Source of the DNA: Shewanella sp. KX20019
GTDB lineage: Bacteria; Pseudomonadota; Gammaproteobacteria; Enterobacterales; Shewanellaceae
Assembly (NCBI RefSeq): GCF_016757755.1
Contig: NZ_CP068437.1
Span: 1,984,001-2,048,000, forward strand
Reading direction: 5' to 3'
Length of the DNA stretch: 64,000 nucleotides
Every line of letters starts with the position of its first letter. Within the stretch, counting starts at the first letter, position 1. Below the pieces are notes generated by a model. That model was given only the letters and a program-made list of their open reading frames with translations, made no database searches and was not told the DNA's origin. The translations under genes and the position numbers were made by a program. Shown piece by piece: positions 26,339 to 34,770 of this stretch.

Positions 26339-29191
26339 ATGAGCTCGATGACATTAACAGCAAGCGCAATCCGAAAAAGCTTTATTGCAGTTGCTGCTAG
26401 CAGTGTAGCTTTATCTGGATTTGCTTTGGCAGAAGATGCTGCAGAAGGAAATACAGCTGAAGAGAAAGTTGAACGTATTCAAGTTACCGGTTCACGTATT
26501 AAACGTGCCGATATGGAAACATCTAGCCCTGTAAGCATTATTGATGCATCTGCGATTATGTCAGGTGGTTCTACTTCTATTGATGACGTATTGCAGAAAA
26601 TGACGTCAACTGGCGGAGCCATGGTGAATGCCGCTGTGAACAACGGTTCTGGTGGTGATGCAAGTATCAACCTACGTGGCCTGGGTTCAAACCGAACGTT
26701 AGTATTGGTTAACGGCCGTCGTATGATTGCTTCAGGAACGGGCGCTGCATCTACTGTAGATTTAAACACTATTCCGGTTGCCATGGTCGAACGTATTGAA
26801 GTCCTAAAAGATGGCGCTTCAGCCATTTATGGTACCGATGCAATTGCTGGTGTAGTTAACATTATTTTAAAGCGTGATTTCGAAGGCTTCGAAATGAACG
26901 TTCAAACAGGTATCTCTGGCCAAGGCGATGCAGACGAGAGCAGTATTGACTTCGTAATGGGTAACTCATTCGATAAAGGTAATATTGTAATCGGTGGCCA
27001 GTACACAAAACGTGGCGAAGCAAGTCAGGCAGATCGCGATTTCTCTGAATGCCCGCTAGCAGAAGGCGCTGATGGCCTATATTGTGGTGGTAGCTCATAT
27101 TCACAAGGCGGTCATATCTGGGGTGATTCACAGCACCTGATGACTAAGAGTGGCGTCGATGAAGAAGGCAATCCAATTGTTATCAATGGTGACTCTGGTT
27201 ACTACGGTAAATACGTACAAAGACTTAATGATGATGGCACTGTTTGGTTAGACGATGACGGCAAGTCAAATGATGCATACTACAACAGTTGGTCTGCAAT
27301 TACTGATACAGCTTCAGTTTACTATGACGCCACAGTAGATCCTTCATTTGGCGACAGAAGTGTTCCAGACCTCAGTGGTCGTGGTGGTGAATACCATGAT
27401 TTCACTAATGACGATAAGTACAACTATTCAAAAGACAGCTATCTTTCAACGCCAATGGAGCGTTTGAACCTATCTTTCTCTGGTACTTATGAACTTTCAG
27501 ATTCAATCATGTTTTTCTCTGAAGCAATGTACTCAAAGCGTTGGTCTGAGCAGCAAATGGCACCTCAGCCAATTTGGAACAGCACAGCTTGGGCTTATGA
27601 TTCTTCTTGGATGAACAAAGAGCTAGTTGGTTTAGTTCAAGAGGGTGAAAAGTTAGATTATGGCCGTCGAGTCGTTGAGTCTGGCACTCGTGATTTCTCT
27701 CAAGTTGTCGATACTGTACGTATAGTAGTTGGTTTGGAAGGCGAGTTCGACAATGGTTGGACATGGGATGCATCATATAACAAGGGTAAAAACGACTCTG
27801 TTGATACTCTTGCTAACCTGCATAACCTAGGCTCAATTAATGATGCTGTTTTAGACGGAACTTTTGATCCATTTAGTCAGTCTTCTTGGGAAGGCGAAAG
27901 CATAGCTCCTTATATCTATACTGAAATTAACAGCGGTGGCTCAGAGCTTGATATTGCAGCTGCAACGCTTTCTGGTGAGGTTTTCGAATTACCAGCAGGT
28001 ATTGTAGGTTTTGCGGCAGGTTATGAGTACCGTAAAGAGTCCGCACATTTCACGCCAGATTCTTTGACTGCACAAGGTTTAGCAAACGACCCTCGTGTTG
28101 AAGCTACTGCGGGTTCATTTGATGTTAATGAAGTTTATGCAGAACTTGCTATTCCATTGTTAAGCGATTTACCTTTCGCACAACAAGTGGACCTAAGTGC
28201 AGCTATGCGTTATTTCGATTACAGCACATTTGGTTCAGACAATACTTGGAAGCTAGGTCTTACTTGGCGCATGACGGATGACTTGATGGTCCGTGGTGGT
28301 ATGTCTACAGCATTCCGCGCTCCAACAGTTGATGAGTTATATGGTGGTAAATCACCATCTTTTGAGCAAATTGTTCACGCAGCGTCAGAGCAAACTCAAG
28401 CAGAAGTAACGGTAGGCGGTAACCCACTACTAACACCAGAAGAAGCGGATATTACCACACTTGGTTTAGTTTACTCTCCAAGCTTTGTAGAAGGTCTATC
28501 TTTCACAGTAGATTACTTTGATATCCAAATCAGTAATACAATTACATCAGTTGATAACAATTACATCGCTAACCAGTGTATGGATGAGGTTGGAAATCTG
28601 ATTAATACGGGTAGCGCGTTATGTCAGTCGTCTAATATTGCAATTGACGGCACAGGTCGAATCACTTTCGACAATGGTTTACAAAACATTGGTGAAACGA
28701 ATACATCTGGTTATGATGTTAACGTAGCTTACGCATTTGAAGGCTTCGGACTAGATTGGAAAGCAGGTCTTGATACTTCAATTTTAAGTGATTATGAAGA
28801 GTTTGATCAAGACGGTAATGCAGTTGACTATCGTGGCTACATCACAGGTGGAGCAGGCGCATTTGCAGAGATCAAAACTAACTTCAACTTAAGAGCATCA
28901 GGTGATAACTGGAGTGCTACATACGAAGCGCGTTACATTGACGGAATGGATTCATTTGCTTGTAAAGATGATCCAGCAGATTGTTATGCACCAAGTGTAG
29001 ATAGTATTGTTTATCACGATCTATCAGCAACCTATGATGTGAATAATACACTTCGTCTATCGGGCGGTGTAAACAACATTCTTGATGAAGAGCCACCGTA
29101 CTACTCAGGTAACAATGATTCAAACACAGATCCGTACACTTATGATGTACTAGGTCGCTACTTCTTCGTAAGAGCAAGTGTTAAGTTCTAA
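26339..29191 (+). CDS. TonB-dependent outer-membrane receptor
   Basis: 950 aa from ATG 26339 (AAGGGG upstream; the frame opens 15 bases earlier). The signal peptide ends near ALSGFALA. A TonB-box-like EKVERIQVTGS is followed by a plug domain (SSPVSIIDASAI, INLRGLGSNRTLVLVNGRRM, AIYGTDAIAGVVNII). A large beta-barrel ends in the outer-membrane signature FFVRASVKF. This plug style belongs to the oligopeptide/carbohydrate-type receptors common in Shewanella. No transporter, regulator or enzyme is adjacent, so the substrate is unknown; the long repeated Asp/Tyr/Ser-rich loops (residues about 280-380) are probably surface loops. Confidence 0.93.
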   Translation: MSSMTLTASAIRKSFIAVAASSVALSGFALAEDAAEGNTAEEKVERIQVTGSRIKRADMETSSPVSIIDASAIMSGGSTSIDDVLQKMTSTGGAMVNAAVNNGSGGDASINLRGLGSNRTLVLVNGRRMIASGTGAASTVDLNTIPVAMVERIEVLKDGASAIYGTDAIAGVVNIILKRDFEGFEMNVQTGISGQGDADESSIDFVMGNSFDKGNIVIGGQYTKRGEASQADRDFSECPLAEGADGLYCGGSSYSQGGHIWGDSQHLMTKSGVDEEGNPIVINGDSGYYGKYVQRLNDDGTVWLDDDGKSNDAYYNSWSAITDTASVYYDATVDPSFGDRSVPDLSGRGGEYHDFTNDDKYNYSKDSYLSTPMERLNLSFSGTYELSDSIMFFSEAMYSKRWSEQQMAPQPIWNSTAWAYDSSWMNKELVGLVQEGEKLDYGRRVVESGTRDFSQVVDTVRIVVGLEGEFDNGWTWDASYNKGKNDSVDTLANLHNLGSINDAVLDGTFDPFSQSSWEGESIAPYIYTEINSGGSELDIAAATLSGEVFELPAGIVGFAAGYEYRKESAHFTPDSLTAQGLANDPRVEATAGSFDVNEVYAELAIPLLSDLPFAQQVDLSAAMRYFDYSTFGSDNTWKLGLTWRMTDDLMVRGGMSTAFRAPTVDELYGGKSPSFEQIVHAASEQTQAEVTVGGNPLLTPEEADITTLGLVYSPSFVEGLSFTVDYFDIQISNTITSVDNNYIANQCMDEVGNLINTGSALCQSSNIAIDGTGRITFDNGLQNIGETNTSGYDVNVAYAFEGFGLDWKAGLDTSILSDYEEFDQDGNAVDYRGYITGGAGAFAEIKTNFNLRASGDNWSATYEARYIDGMDSFACKDDPADCYAPSVDSIVYHDLSATYDVNNTLRLSGGVNNILDEEPPYYSGNNDSNTDPYTYDVLGRYFFVRASVKF

Positions 29192-29208
29192 ATTATTTTT
29201 TAGATAAT

Positions 29209-29239
29209 AAAAAACCTCCGCTTGCGGAGGTTTTTTTTT
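29209..29239 (+). terminator. intrinsic terminator after the receptor gene
   Basis: AAAACCTCCG-cttg-CGGAGGTTTT followed by T; nine T in the run. Confidence 0.9.
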
Positions 29240-29280
29240 GCTTGAGCTAATTGAAGATCAAATGAGTCAATAATCGATAG

Positions 29281-29637
29281 TTAGTGATTAAGTCTTAACT
29301 CTTGACGATGTTCCTGCTTATACTGGCTATTACAGTTTAAACATCGCTGTTCAAGTGGATTAGCTGCTAATAGTTCTGTTTCGATATCTGATTCACAATC
29401 AGAGCACACGCCATACAAACCAATGTCCAGTTGACAACAAGCTGCATCGAGTTGTGTCAACTTTAAAAATAATGGGTTATCGCATAAGTGAGCTTGGGTC
29501 ATTATTTCAATGAGCTCACAAAGGGAATAATTATGCTGGTCCATTAGCTTGGCCTGGATCTCTGGGAGCGCACCAATCTTCTGTCTTAACTCCGATTCAA
29601 TACCGGATAACATCTGTTTGATCTGGTTCGTACTCAC
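29281..29637 (-). CDS. DksA/TraR-family zinc-finger protein
   Basis: The GTG at 29637 gives 118 aa; a TTG at 29658 is an alternative with no better ribosome site. An N-terminal helical part (IKQMLSGIESELRQKIGALPEIQAKLM) is followed by CSDCESDIETELLAANPLEQRCLNC, a four-cysteine zinc finger in the DksA/TraR layout. Such proteins bind the RNA polymerase secondary channel with ppGpp. It is shorter than DksA (151 aa), and the coiled-coil tip does not show the DksA DxxDxA motif clearly. A DksA-like paralogue is the best description. Confidence 0.75.
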   Translation of the reverse strand: MSTNQIKQMLSGIESELRQKIGALPEIQAKLMDQHNYSLCELIEIMTQAHLCDNPLFLKLTQLDAACCQLDIGLYGVCSDCESDIETELLAANPLEQRCLNCNSQYKQEHRQELRLNH

Positions 29638-29763
29638 GGTTTTGCCTACAATTATCAACTTTACGGTTTATCAGTCTAAACATGTCACGACAGTAGGTAA
29701 TGACGAAGATCAATTCAGAGAGCATTAGTACTAATAATAACCAATTATTTTATTAACTAGCTT

Positions 29764-30708
29764 TTACTTGTAAAGATTGCTATTTGCAGTTTGCAGCACA
29801 TTGATGATCTCTTCAGCCGTTTTGTAGATTCTAAGCTCGCGAAATAGCGTATCTGCTTCGGGATATTGGCGGTTAAGATAATTAAACCATTGTTTAATTC
29901 TGGCAGGGTAATAGGTGCTTTTACGGCCTACGAGCTCGCGGTTGGTGTATTCCAGCATCAACGCCAGTGATTGTTGCCAAGTATATGGTGTTTCTCCTTT
30001 GATGCTTGCAGCCAAATTCGGCAAGGAGATAGCACCACGCCCTACCATTATGCTGTCGCACCCTGTCACCTGCATACAGCGCTGTGCGTCTTGTTGATCC
30101 CAAATCTCGCCGTTAGCAATAACCGGAATAGGCAACTTTGCATTAATGTCGGTTATGTATTCCCAATATGCAGGTGGCTTATAGCCATCAACTTTACTTC
30201 TAGCGTGTACCGCAAGTTCACTCGCCCCGGCTTCATGAATGGCCAGTGCATTCTCCATATAAAGAGATTTGTCATTAAAACCTAGACGGATTTTTGCGGT
30301 TACAGGTTGCTCATCTGGCACTGCATCTCGCATGGCTTTGACGACATTATATAGTTGCTCAGGATATTGCAGCATCACTGCGCCACCGTTACTACGGTTA
30401 ACCATTTTTGCTGGGCAACCAAAATTAACGTCGACTCCTTTGGAGCCAAGCTCGATTGCTCTCAGCGCATTTTCAGCCATCCAACCAGGCTCTTGCCCTA
30501 AAAGTTGCACCCTAACTGGTGTGCCTGATGCTGTTTTTCCATCGGTTTTTAATTCCGGACAGATACGATAGAACACTTTTTCTGGTAATAACTGATCAAC
30601 GACACGTACAAATTCCGTCACCATTAAATCGTAAGGATTGATTGCTGAAAGAATTTCACGCATTAAATCATCAACAACGCCTTCCATAGGCGCCAAAATT
30701 ATTCGCAC
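29764..30708 (-). CDS. dusC: tRNA-dihydrouridine(16) synthase DusC
   Basis: FMN enzyme reducing U16 of tRNA. The start at GTG 30708 gives MRIILAPMEGVVDDLMREIL, which aligns end to end with E. coli DusC; a GTG at 30720 is also open. 314 aa. Visible are VRVQLLGQ, the catalytic-cysteine loop VNFGCPAKMVNRSNGGAVML (about residues 90-109), PVIANGEIWD and the phosphate-binding IMVGRGAISLPNL. It appears monocistronic. Confidence 0.93.
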   Translation of the reverse strand: MRIILAPMEGVVDDLMREILSAINPYDLMVTEFVRVVDQLLPEKVFYRICPELKTDGKTASGTPVRVQLLGQEPGWMAENALRAIELGSKGVDVNFGCPAKMVNRSNGGAVMLQYPEQLYNVVKAMRDAVPDEQPVTAKIRLGFNDKSLYMENALAIHEAGASELAVHARSKVDGYKPPAYWEYITDINAKLPIPVIANGEIWDQQDAQRCMQVTGCDSIMVGRGAISLPNLAASIKGETPYTWQQSLALMLEYTNRELVGRKSTYYPARIKQWFNYLNRQYPEADTLFRELRIYKTAEEIINVLQTANSNLYK

Positions 30709-31095
30709 AGAACAGTCCACTCATCAGTTTTAAAAGGCGCTGCATTCTACATCATGCACCGTGTGGTACCAAACGAAAGCGCGTATAGAGTGATCTTATC
30801 GCAGTAGCAAATTAGTCGTGTTATCGGGTTGTTTATTTTTTGGACTGCTGCTATTTGTTGCTAACTAGTGCCTATTTGGCGGTTCCTTATTATGTCAAGC
30901 ATCGTGAAAACAGGCACTAAAGAGTGATAAATAGATATAAGCAATATTTGCACTATCAGCTTTTATGCGCCATAAATGTGATAGGTGTAAGAAAAATGAA
31001 ATTTATTTGTAGCTGTGCTGGTCTCTTTAAGCAAGCCAGCAAAATACATTGTTGGTAACCGAAATACTGTAGATTAAATCAAGAAGGAAGATATT
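30709..31095. other. intergenic region with inverted repeats upstream of the RiPP operon
   Basis: 387 bases between divergent dusC and the RiPP precursor. It contains a 12-bp inverted repeat with one mismatch (TAGTGCCTATTT at 30866-30877 and AAACAGGCACTA at 30908-30919). A second repeat, TGCTGG-N14-CCAGCA, lies at 31016-31041, about 55 bases before the ATG. AAGGAAG precedes the start codon. No standard operator was recognised. Confidence 0.5.
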
Positions 31096-31596
31096 ATGAA
31101 ACTCGTTAACAAGACTGCTATTACTGTTGCCGTTGGTGCTGTTGTGCTTGGAAGCTCTTTGGCTACATCTGTTCAAGCAAGCCCGTTTGGTTATAGTGAA
31201 ATGCAAGCCGGTTACCAGCTAGTTGAAGGCGAGGGTAAATGTGGCGAAGGTAAATGTGGCGCAGATAAGAAAAAAGCCAAGGAAGGTAAGTGTGGCGAAG
31301 GTAAATGCGGCGAAGACAAAATGAAAGCCAAAGAGGGTAAGTGTGGCGAAGGTAAATGCGGCGGCGATAAGATGAAAGCCAAAGAGGGTAAGTGTGGCGA
31401 AGGTAAATGCGGCGGCGATAAGATGAAAGCCAAAGAGGGTAAGTGTGGCGAAGGTAAATGCGGCGGCGATAAGATGAAAGCCAAAGAAGGTAAGTGTGGT
31501 GAAGGTAAATGCGGCGGCGACAAAATGAAAACCAAAGAAGGTAAGTGTGGCGGCGATAAGAAAGCTAAAGAAGGTAAGTGTGGTGGCACTAAGTAG
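31096..31596 (+). CDS. bufferin/HvfA-type RiPP precursor with 14 EGKCG motifs
   Basis: 166 aa. Residues 1-28 form a Sec signal peptide (ending VQA), and 29-45 form a short spacer. From residue 46 the chain is nothing but EGKCG motifs and basic linkers: six copies of a 17-residue unit (EGKCGEGKCG plus a DK-rich linker such as GDKMKAK) and then two single motifs, with cysteines from C49 to C162. The HvfA family in Haemophilus has EGKCG motifs that an MNIO enzyme converts to copper-binding oxazolone-thioamide pairs; related bufferins sequester copper in the periplasm. The enzyme and partner genes follow directly. Modification here is inferred from context. Confidence 0.9.
   Translation: MKLVNKTAITVAVGAVVLGSSLATSVQASPFGYSEMQAGYQLVEGEGKCGEGKCGADKKKAKEGKCGEGKCGEDKMKAKEGKCGEGKCGGDKMKAKEGKCGEGKCGGDKMKAKEGKCGEGKCGGDKMKAKEGKCGEGKCGGDKMKTKEGKCGGDKKAKEGKCGGTK
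31231..31584 (+). repeat. tandem 51-bp coding repeat within the RiPP precursor
   Basis: Six 51-bp units encode the paired-EGKCG repeat, followed by two shorter units. Units 3 to 5 are almost identical in DNA, while the first and last differ more, suggesting recent internal duplication and possible copy-number change. The repeats are in-frame coding sequence, not a CRISPR array. Confidence 0.9.
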
Positions 31597-31599
31597 GCT

Positions 31600-31644
31600 T
31601 TCTACTGAGTAGAACGGGGTCAGCGTTTGCTGGCCCTATTTGTT
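31600..31644 (+). terminator. tandem hairpins / attenuator between RiPP precursor and enzyme genes
   Basis: TTCTAC-tga-GTAGAA (31600-31614), then GGGTCAGC-gttt-GCTGGCCC (31617-31636) with a weak T-rich tail tatttgtt. The position right after the precursor stop suggests partial termination or mRNA protection, giving more precursor than enzyme. Confidence 0.6.
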
Positions 31645-31674
31645 AATAAAATCCTAAATTAACAGGCGTGCTGT

Positions 31675-32511
31675 ATGACAAGTAAAGGACAAGTGGGACT
31701 CGGTCTAAGGCGGGAAATGTTGGATGAGTTCTGCCAAGCTGTGCCGAAAGAGATTAATTTTTTTGAAGTTGCCCCCGAAAATTGGATGACACTTGGTGGA
31801 AAGTTCAGTCGTCAATTTAGGGCTTTGACAGAAAAACATGAGTTTTACTGTCATGGTTTATCGCTATCCATTGGCAGCCCTGCGCCGCTCGACATTCAGT
31901 TTGTCAAAAACATCAAAGATTTTCTCAATCAACACCAGATTAACAGCTATTCTGAACACTTAAGTTATTGCTCTGGTTCTGGACATATGTACGACTTAAT
32001 GCCAATTCCTTTCACTGGCGAAGCCGTTCGTCATGTGGCTAAGCGCGTTAAACAAGTTGAAGATATTATTGAACGACCATTAATATTGGAGAACGTGTCA
32101 TTTTATGCAGCGCCTGGCGCCGAAATGTCCGAACTGGAGTTTGTTACCGCCGTAATGGAAGAAGCAGATTGTAAGATGTTGCTCGATGTCAATAACATCT
32201 ATGTGAACTCGATTAACCATCAATATGATGCGTTTGAATACTTAAAGGCAATGCCAACAGAAAGAATCGAATACTTACATATCGCGGGTCATTATGAAGA
32301 AGCTGAAGATTTAATGGTTGATACCCATGGTGCGGATATAGTGGATCCAGTTTGGAAGCTACTCGAGGCTTGCCATCAGTATCATGGTGTATTTCCTACG
32401 CTACTCGAGCGAGATTTTAATATTCCAGCAACCAGTGAACTATTGTTAGAGATTAATCAGATCCATGACTATCAAAACCGTCATATCGCTAGTATAAAAA
32501 GGAGCGCTTGA
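31675..32511 (+). CDS. MNIO-family (DUF692) RiPP-modifying enzyme, BufB/HvfB type
   Basis: 278 aa TIM-barrel of the multinuclear non-heme iron dependent oxidase family (MbnB, TglH, HvfB). It starts with the family's GLGLRREM. Candidate metal and active-site residues lie at the strand ends as usual: E31 and E35-N36, H60 (CHGLSLSIGSP), E94-H95, E139-N140 (LILENVSFY), D171 and N173-N174 (LLDVNNIYVNS), H202 and H206 (LHIAGH), D216 and H218 (DTHG), E245 and D247 (ERDF). It likely converts Cys in the EGKCG motifs. It overlaps the next gene by one base. Confidence 0.93.
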   Translation: MTSKGQVGLGLRREMLDEFCQAVPKEINFFEVAPENWMTLGGKFSRQFRALTEKHEFYCHGLSLSIGSPAPLDIQFVKNIKDFLNQHQINSYSEHLSYCSGSGHMYDLMPIPFTGEAVRHVAKRVKQVEDIIERPLILENVSFYAAPGAEMSELEFVTAVMEEADCKMLLDVNNIYVNSINHQYDAFEYLKAMPTERIEYLHIAGHYEEAEDLMVDTHGADIVDPVWKLLEACHQYHGVFPTLLERDFNIPATSELLLEINQIHDYQNRHIASIKRSA

Positions 32512-33275
32512 TGAGTTTTATTGACACACAGCAACACTTTATGGATTACATTAAAGATCCATCAAAGCCGCTGCCGGAGGGGATTGAAGCTCGACGGATG
32601 AAGATTTACCGCGAACTATTTTTCAACAATATTGATGGCTTTGTCTCTAACGCCTTTCCGGTATTAAAGACTTTATACCGCGAACAAGACTGGCAACAAA
32701 GGGTGCAGCAGTTTTTTGCTATTCATGACTGTCACACGCCGATCTTTATTGAGATCGCGCAAGAGTTTCTGCTGTTTTTGCAGACAGAATATACCGCCAC
32801 AGAGATCGATCCCCCTTTTATGCTGGAGCTGGCGCATTATGAATGGCTAGAGCTTGTGGTGGCAGTCGCACAAGATAATCCAAAGCAAAAGATCATCGAT
32901 ATGGCGGCAATGGATGCCGACGTTATCTCAACAATGACCTTGAGTGTCTCTGCTACATCGCAAATAGCGCAATATACATTTGATGTACAGCACATTAGTG
33001 AAGATTATCGGCCACAACAACCAACAGTAGAACCGCAATTTTTTTGCATCTATTCAGACTTTGAAGATGAGGTAAGCTTTTTACAGTTAAATCCGCTAAC
33101 GGCGCAGGTTTTGGCTTATATGTCGCAATTTGAATCTGTCGAATGTGTAGAGTTGATTGATTGGTTATCAGTGACTTTTACTAATATTGAACCTGCTGTA
33201 TTGCAACAAGGTTGTATTGAGCTATTAATGCAGTTGAGCGCTAAAGGGATAATTAGAGAGTTTATTGCTGAATAG
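32511..33275 (+). CDS. DUF2063-type partner protein, BufC/HvfC type
   Basis: The start at ATG 32511 overlaps the MNIO stop (tgATG), with AAAAGGAG 6 bases upstream. 254 aa. The N-terminal DUF2063 domain (QQHFMDYIKDP, RRMKIYRELFFNNIDGFVSNAFPVLKTL, FMLELAHYEWLELVV) presents the precursor leader to the MNIO enzyme in studied systems. The C-terminal part, roughly residues 170-250, resembles a winged-helix peptide-recognition fold. It is the last gene of the operon; no DoxX-type fourth gene (BufD/HvfD) follows. Confidence 0.9.
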   Translation: MSFIDTQQHFMDYIKDPSKPLPEGIEARRMKIYRELFFNNIDGFVSNAFPVLKTLYREQDWQQRVQQFFAIHDCHTPIFIEIAQEFLLFLQTEYTATEIDPPFMLELAHYEWLELVVAVAQDNPKQKIIDMAAMDADVISTMTLSVSATSQIAQYTFDVQHISEDYRPQQPTVEPQFFCIYSDFEDEVSFLQLNPLTAQVLAYMSQFESVECVELIDWLSVTFTNIEPAVLQQGCIELLMQLSAKGIIREFIAE

Positions 33276-33300
33276 ACTTTCTATCGGTGTGACGAAACCC

Positions 33301-33331
33301 TATAATGGCGGCAAAAATTGATCTAGATCAA
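33301..33331 (+). promoter_or_regulatory. sigma-70 -10 element followed by a perfect FNR/EtrA box
   Basis: TATAAT at 33301-33306, with a weak -35 (TTTCTA) 17 bases upstream. TTGATCTAGATCAA, a fully palindromic FNR box, lies at 33318-33331. The box would cover about +5 to +18, a position expected to repress. It is 33 bases before the 39-aa ORF. Confidence 0.65.
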
Positions 33332-33364
33332 TAACAGCCGTTAGCAATAGTCGTCGAGGAAGTC

Positions 33365-33484
33365 ATGAGTCAGCCGTTTAAAGACCCATTTAACATTGTT
33401 TATTTTATTGGTTTTATCTTGGTAATGTTGTTGCCGACATTGCCAGCAAGCTTATCTTGGTTAAAGGTGATGGGGCTGATTTAA
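33365..33484 (+). CDS. small hydrophobic peptide, 39 aa
   Basis: GAGGA lies 4 bases upstream of ATG 33365. The peptide is a short polar start (MSQPFKDPFN), one membrane helix (IVYFIGFILVMLLPTLPASL) and a short end. It has its own promoter, operator and terminator, which supports a real gene. Family not recognised; a single-span inner-membrane peptide is predicted. Confidence 0.7.
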   Translation: MSQPFKDPFNIVYFIGFILVMLLPTLPASLSWLKVMGLI

Positions 33485-33512
33485 GCTGCCTTTAACCAAA
33501 GTCAGGTATACT

Positions 33513-33540
33513 AGCCACTCTTTTGAGTGGCTTTTTGTTT
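33513..33540 (+). terminator. intrinsic terminator after the 39-aa peptide
   Basis: AGCCACTC-tttt-GAGTGGCT followed by TTTTGTTTTTT. Confidence 0.88.
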
Positions 33541-33554
33541 TTTAGGCGGTACGG

Positions 33555-33923
33555 ATGGCGTTAAAACGTGGTTTCTTTCTTCTAGCTGGTCTTTGTAGCC
33601 TCGCACTAGGCTTATTGGGTATTTTATTGCCGATACTGCCAACTGTGCCGTTTATCTTATTGGCTGCTTATTGTTTTGCTCGTTCAAGTGACAGATTATA
33701 TCAATGGTTGATGCTGCATCCGTGGTTTGCTGATGCGCTGCAAAATTGGCAGGCAAAAGGTGCTATTCGCAAAGGGCTGAAGAAGAAAGCATATATTGCC
33801 AGTAGCCTTAGTTTTATCGTCAGTATCACAATTGTGCCGCTAATTTGGGTCAAAGTGATGCTAGCCTGCATCGGAACAGGGTTAATTGTTTACCTGAGAA
33901 GCATTCCTGAAATTGATGAATAG
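33555..33923 (+). CDS. ybaN: YbaN family (DUF454) inner-membrane protein
   Basis: 122 aa with an N-terminal hairpin of two helices (LLAGLCSLALGLLGILLPILPTVPFILLAAYCFARSS) and a C-terminal pair. Family marks are LPILPTVPFILLAAYCFARSS and HPWFADALQNWQAKGAI. Function unknown. In E. coli it also lies just upstream of apt-dnaX. Confidence 0.9.
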   Translation: MALKRGFFLLAGLCSLALGLLGILLPILPTVPFILLAAYCFARSSDRLYQWLMLHPWFADALQNWQAKGAIRKGLKKKAYIASSLSFIVSITIVPLIWVKVMLACIGTGLIVYLRSIPEIDE

Positions 33924-34173
33924 TGATAACACTGTATTGCTGCATCATGCTGAATTAAAATATTAAATTAAGCCGCAGTTAAAGGCTCTTTTTACATGTG
34001 AACAATAGTAGCAATATTTAGCGTGATATGACGCAGCAGTTCTCGCTATCCAATGTTGCAACTGATCATAAAGCGGCTTAAGCTTTACGGCCATTTTTAC
34101 ATTTCGATGACATTGCTTTGGCGATAATAGCCTGCAGGGTGTCAGAAAATTAAACTCAATAAAGTAAATAATT

Positions 34174-34725
34174 ATGGTTATGAACACTGACAGCTTGGCA
34201 CTAATAAAGAACAGCATTAAAACTATCCCTAACTACCCTAAAGAGGGGATTTTGTTTAGAGATGTGACTAGCTTATTAGAAGATCCACAAGCGTATAAAC
34301 TTACAATTGATCTTTTAGTGGAATACTACAAGGAGCAAGGTTTTACGAAAGTTGTCGGTACTGAAGCTCGTGGTTTCCTATTTGGCGCACCTTTGGCGTT
34401 AGAGCTGGGAATTGGTTTCGTACCAGTACGTAAGCCGGGTAAATTGCCAAGAGAGACTATTTCTGAGAGCTATGAGCTTGAGTATGGTCATGATGTTCTT
34501 GAAATTCACGTCGATGCCATCACTAGTGAAGATAAAGTCTTAGTTGTTGATGACCTACTGGCGACTGGCGGTACCATTGAAGCAACGGTTAAGTTAATCC
34601 GTAATTTAGGTGGTCAAGTTAATCACGCTGCATTTGTTATCTCACTACCGGATCTAGGTGGCGAAAAGCGTCTAGGAACTATGGATCTCGAATTACTCAG
34701 CTTATGTGAATTCGAAGGCGAATAA
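34174..34725 (+). CDS. apt: adenine phosphoribosyltransferase
   Basis: Salvages adenine to AMP using PRPP. 183 aa, same as E. coli. It has IPNYPKEGILFRDVTSLLEDPQ at the start, and the PRPP loop VLVVDDLLATGGTIEATVKLI at about 127-147. The ATG at 34174 and the in-frame ATG at 34180 are both possible; neither has a strong ribosome site. It begins the apt-dnaX-ybaB backbone. Confidence 0.95.
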   Translation: MVMNTDSLALIKNSIKTIPNYPKEGILFRDVTSLLEDPQAYKLTIDLLVEYYKEQGFTKVVGTEARGFLFGAPLALELGIGFVPVRKPGKLPRETISESYELEYGHDVLEIHVDAITSEDKVLVVDDLLATGGTIEATVKLIRNLGGQVNHAAFVISLPDLGGEKRLGTMDLELLSLCEFEGE

Positions 34726-34770
34726 TCAGACTAAAATATCTGTTTAAGGTGATTTAATCACCGCCAAACC

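Noticed and set aside
31231..31584. Regular repeats that could suggest a CRISPR array
   Set aside because: Units are contiguous 51-bp in-frame coding repeats without unique spacers.
31212..31589. 125-codon minus-strand frame rich in PSPHLPSLAF repeats
   Set aside because: It is the exact antisense of the EGKCG repeat region; the open frame results from repeat composition.
33963..34217. Minus-strand frame between ybaN and apt, including a 43-residue ORF with CYYC, flanked by TTAAGCCGC / GCGGCTTAA
   Set aside because: No clear ribosome site, no recognised family, and its 5' end overlaps apt. The inverted repeat arms are 96 bases apart and may be chance. A conserved small RNA or peptide cannot be excluded.
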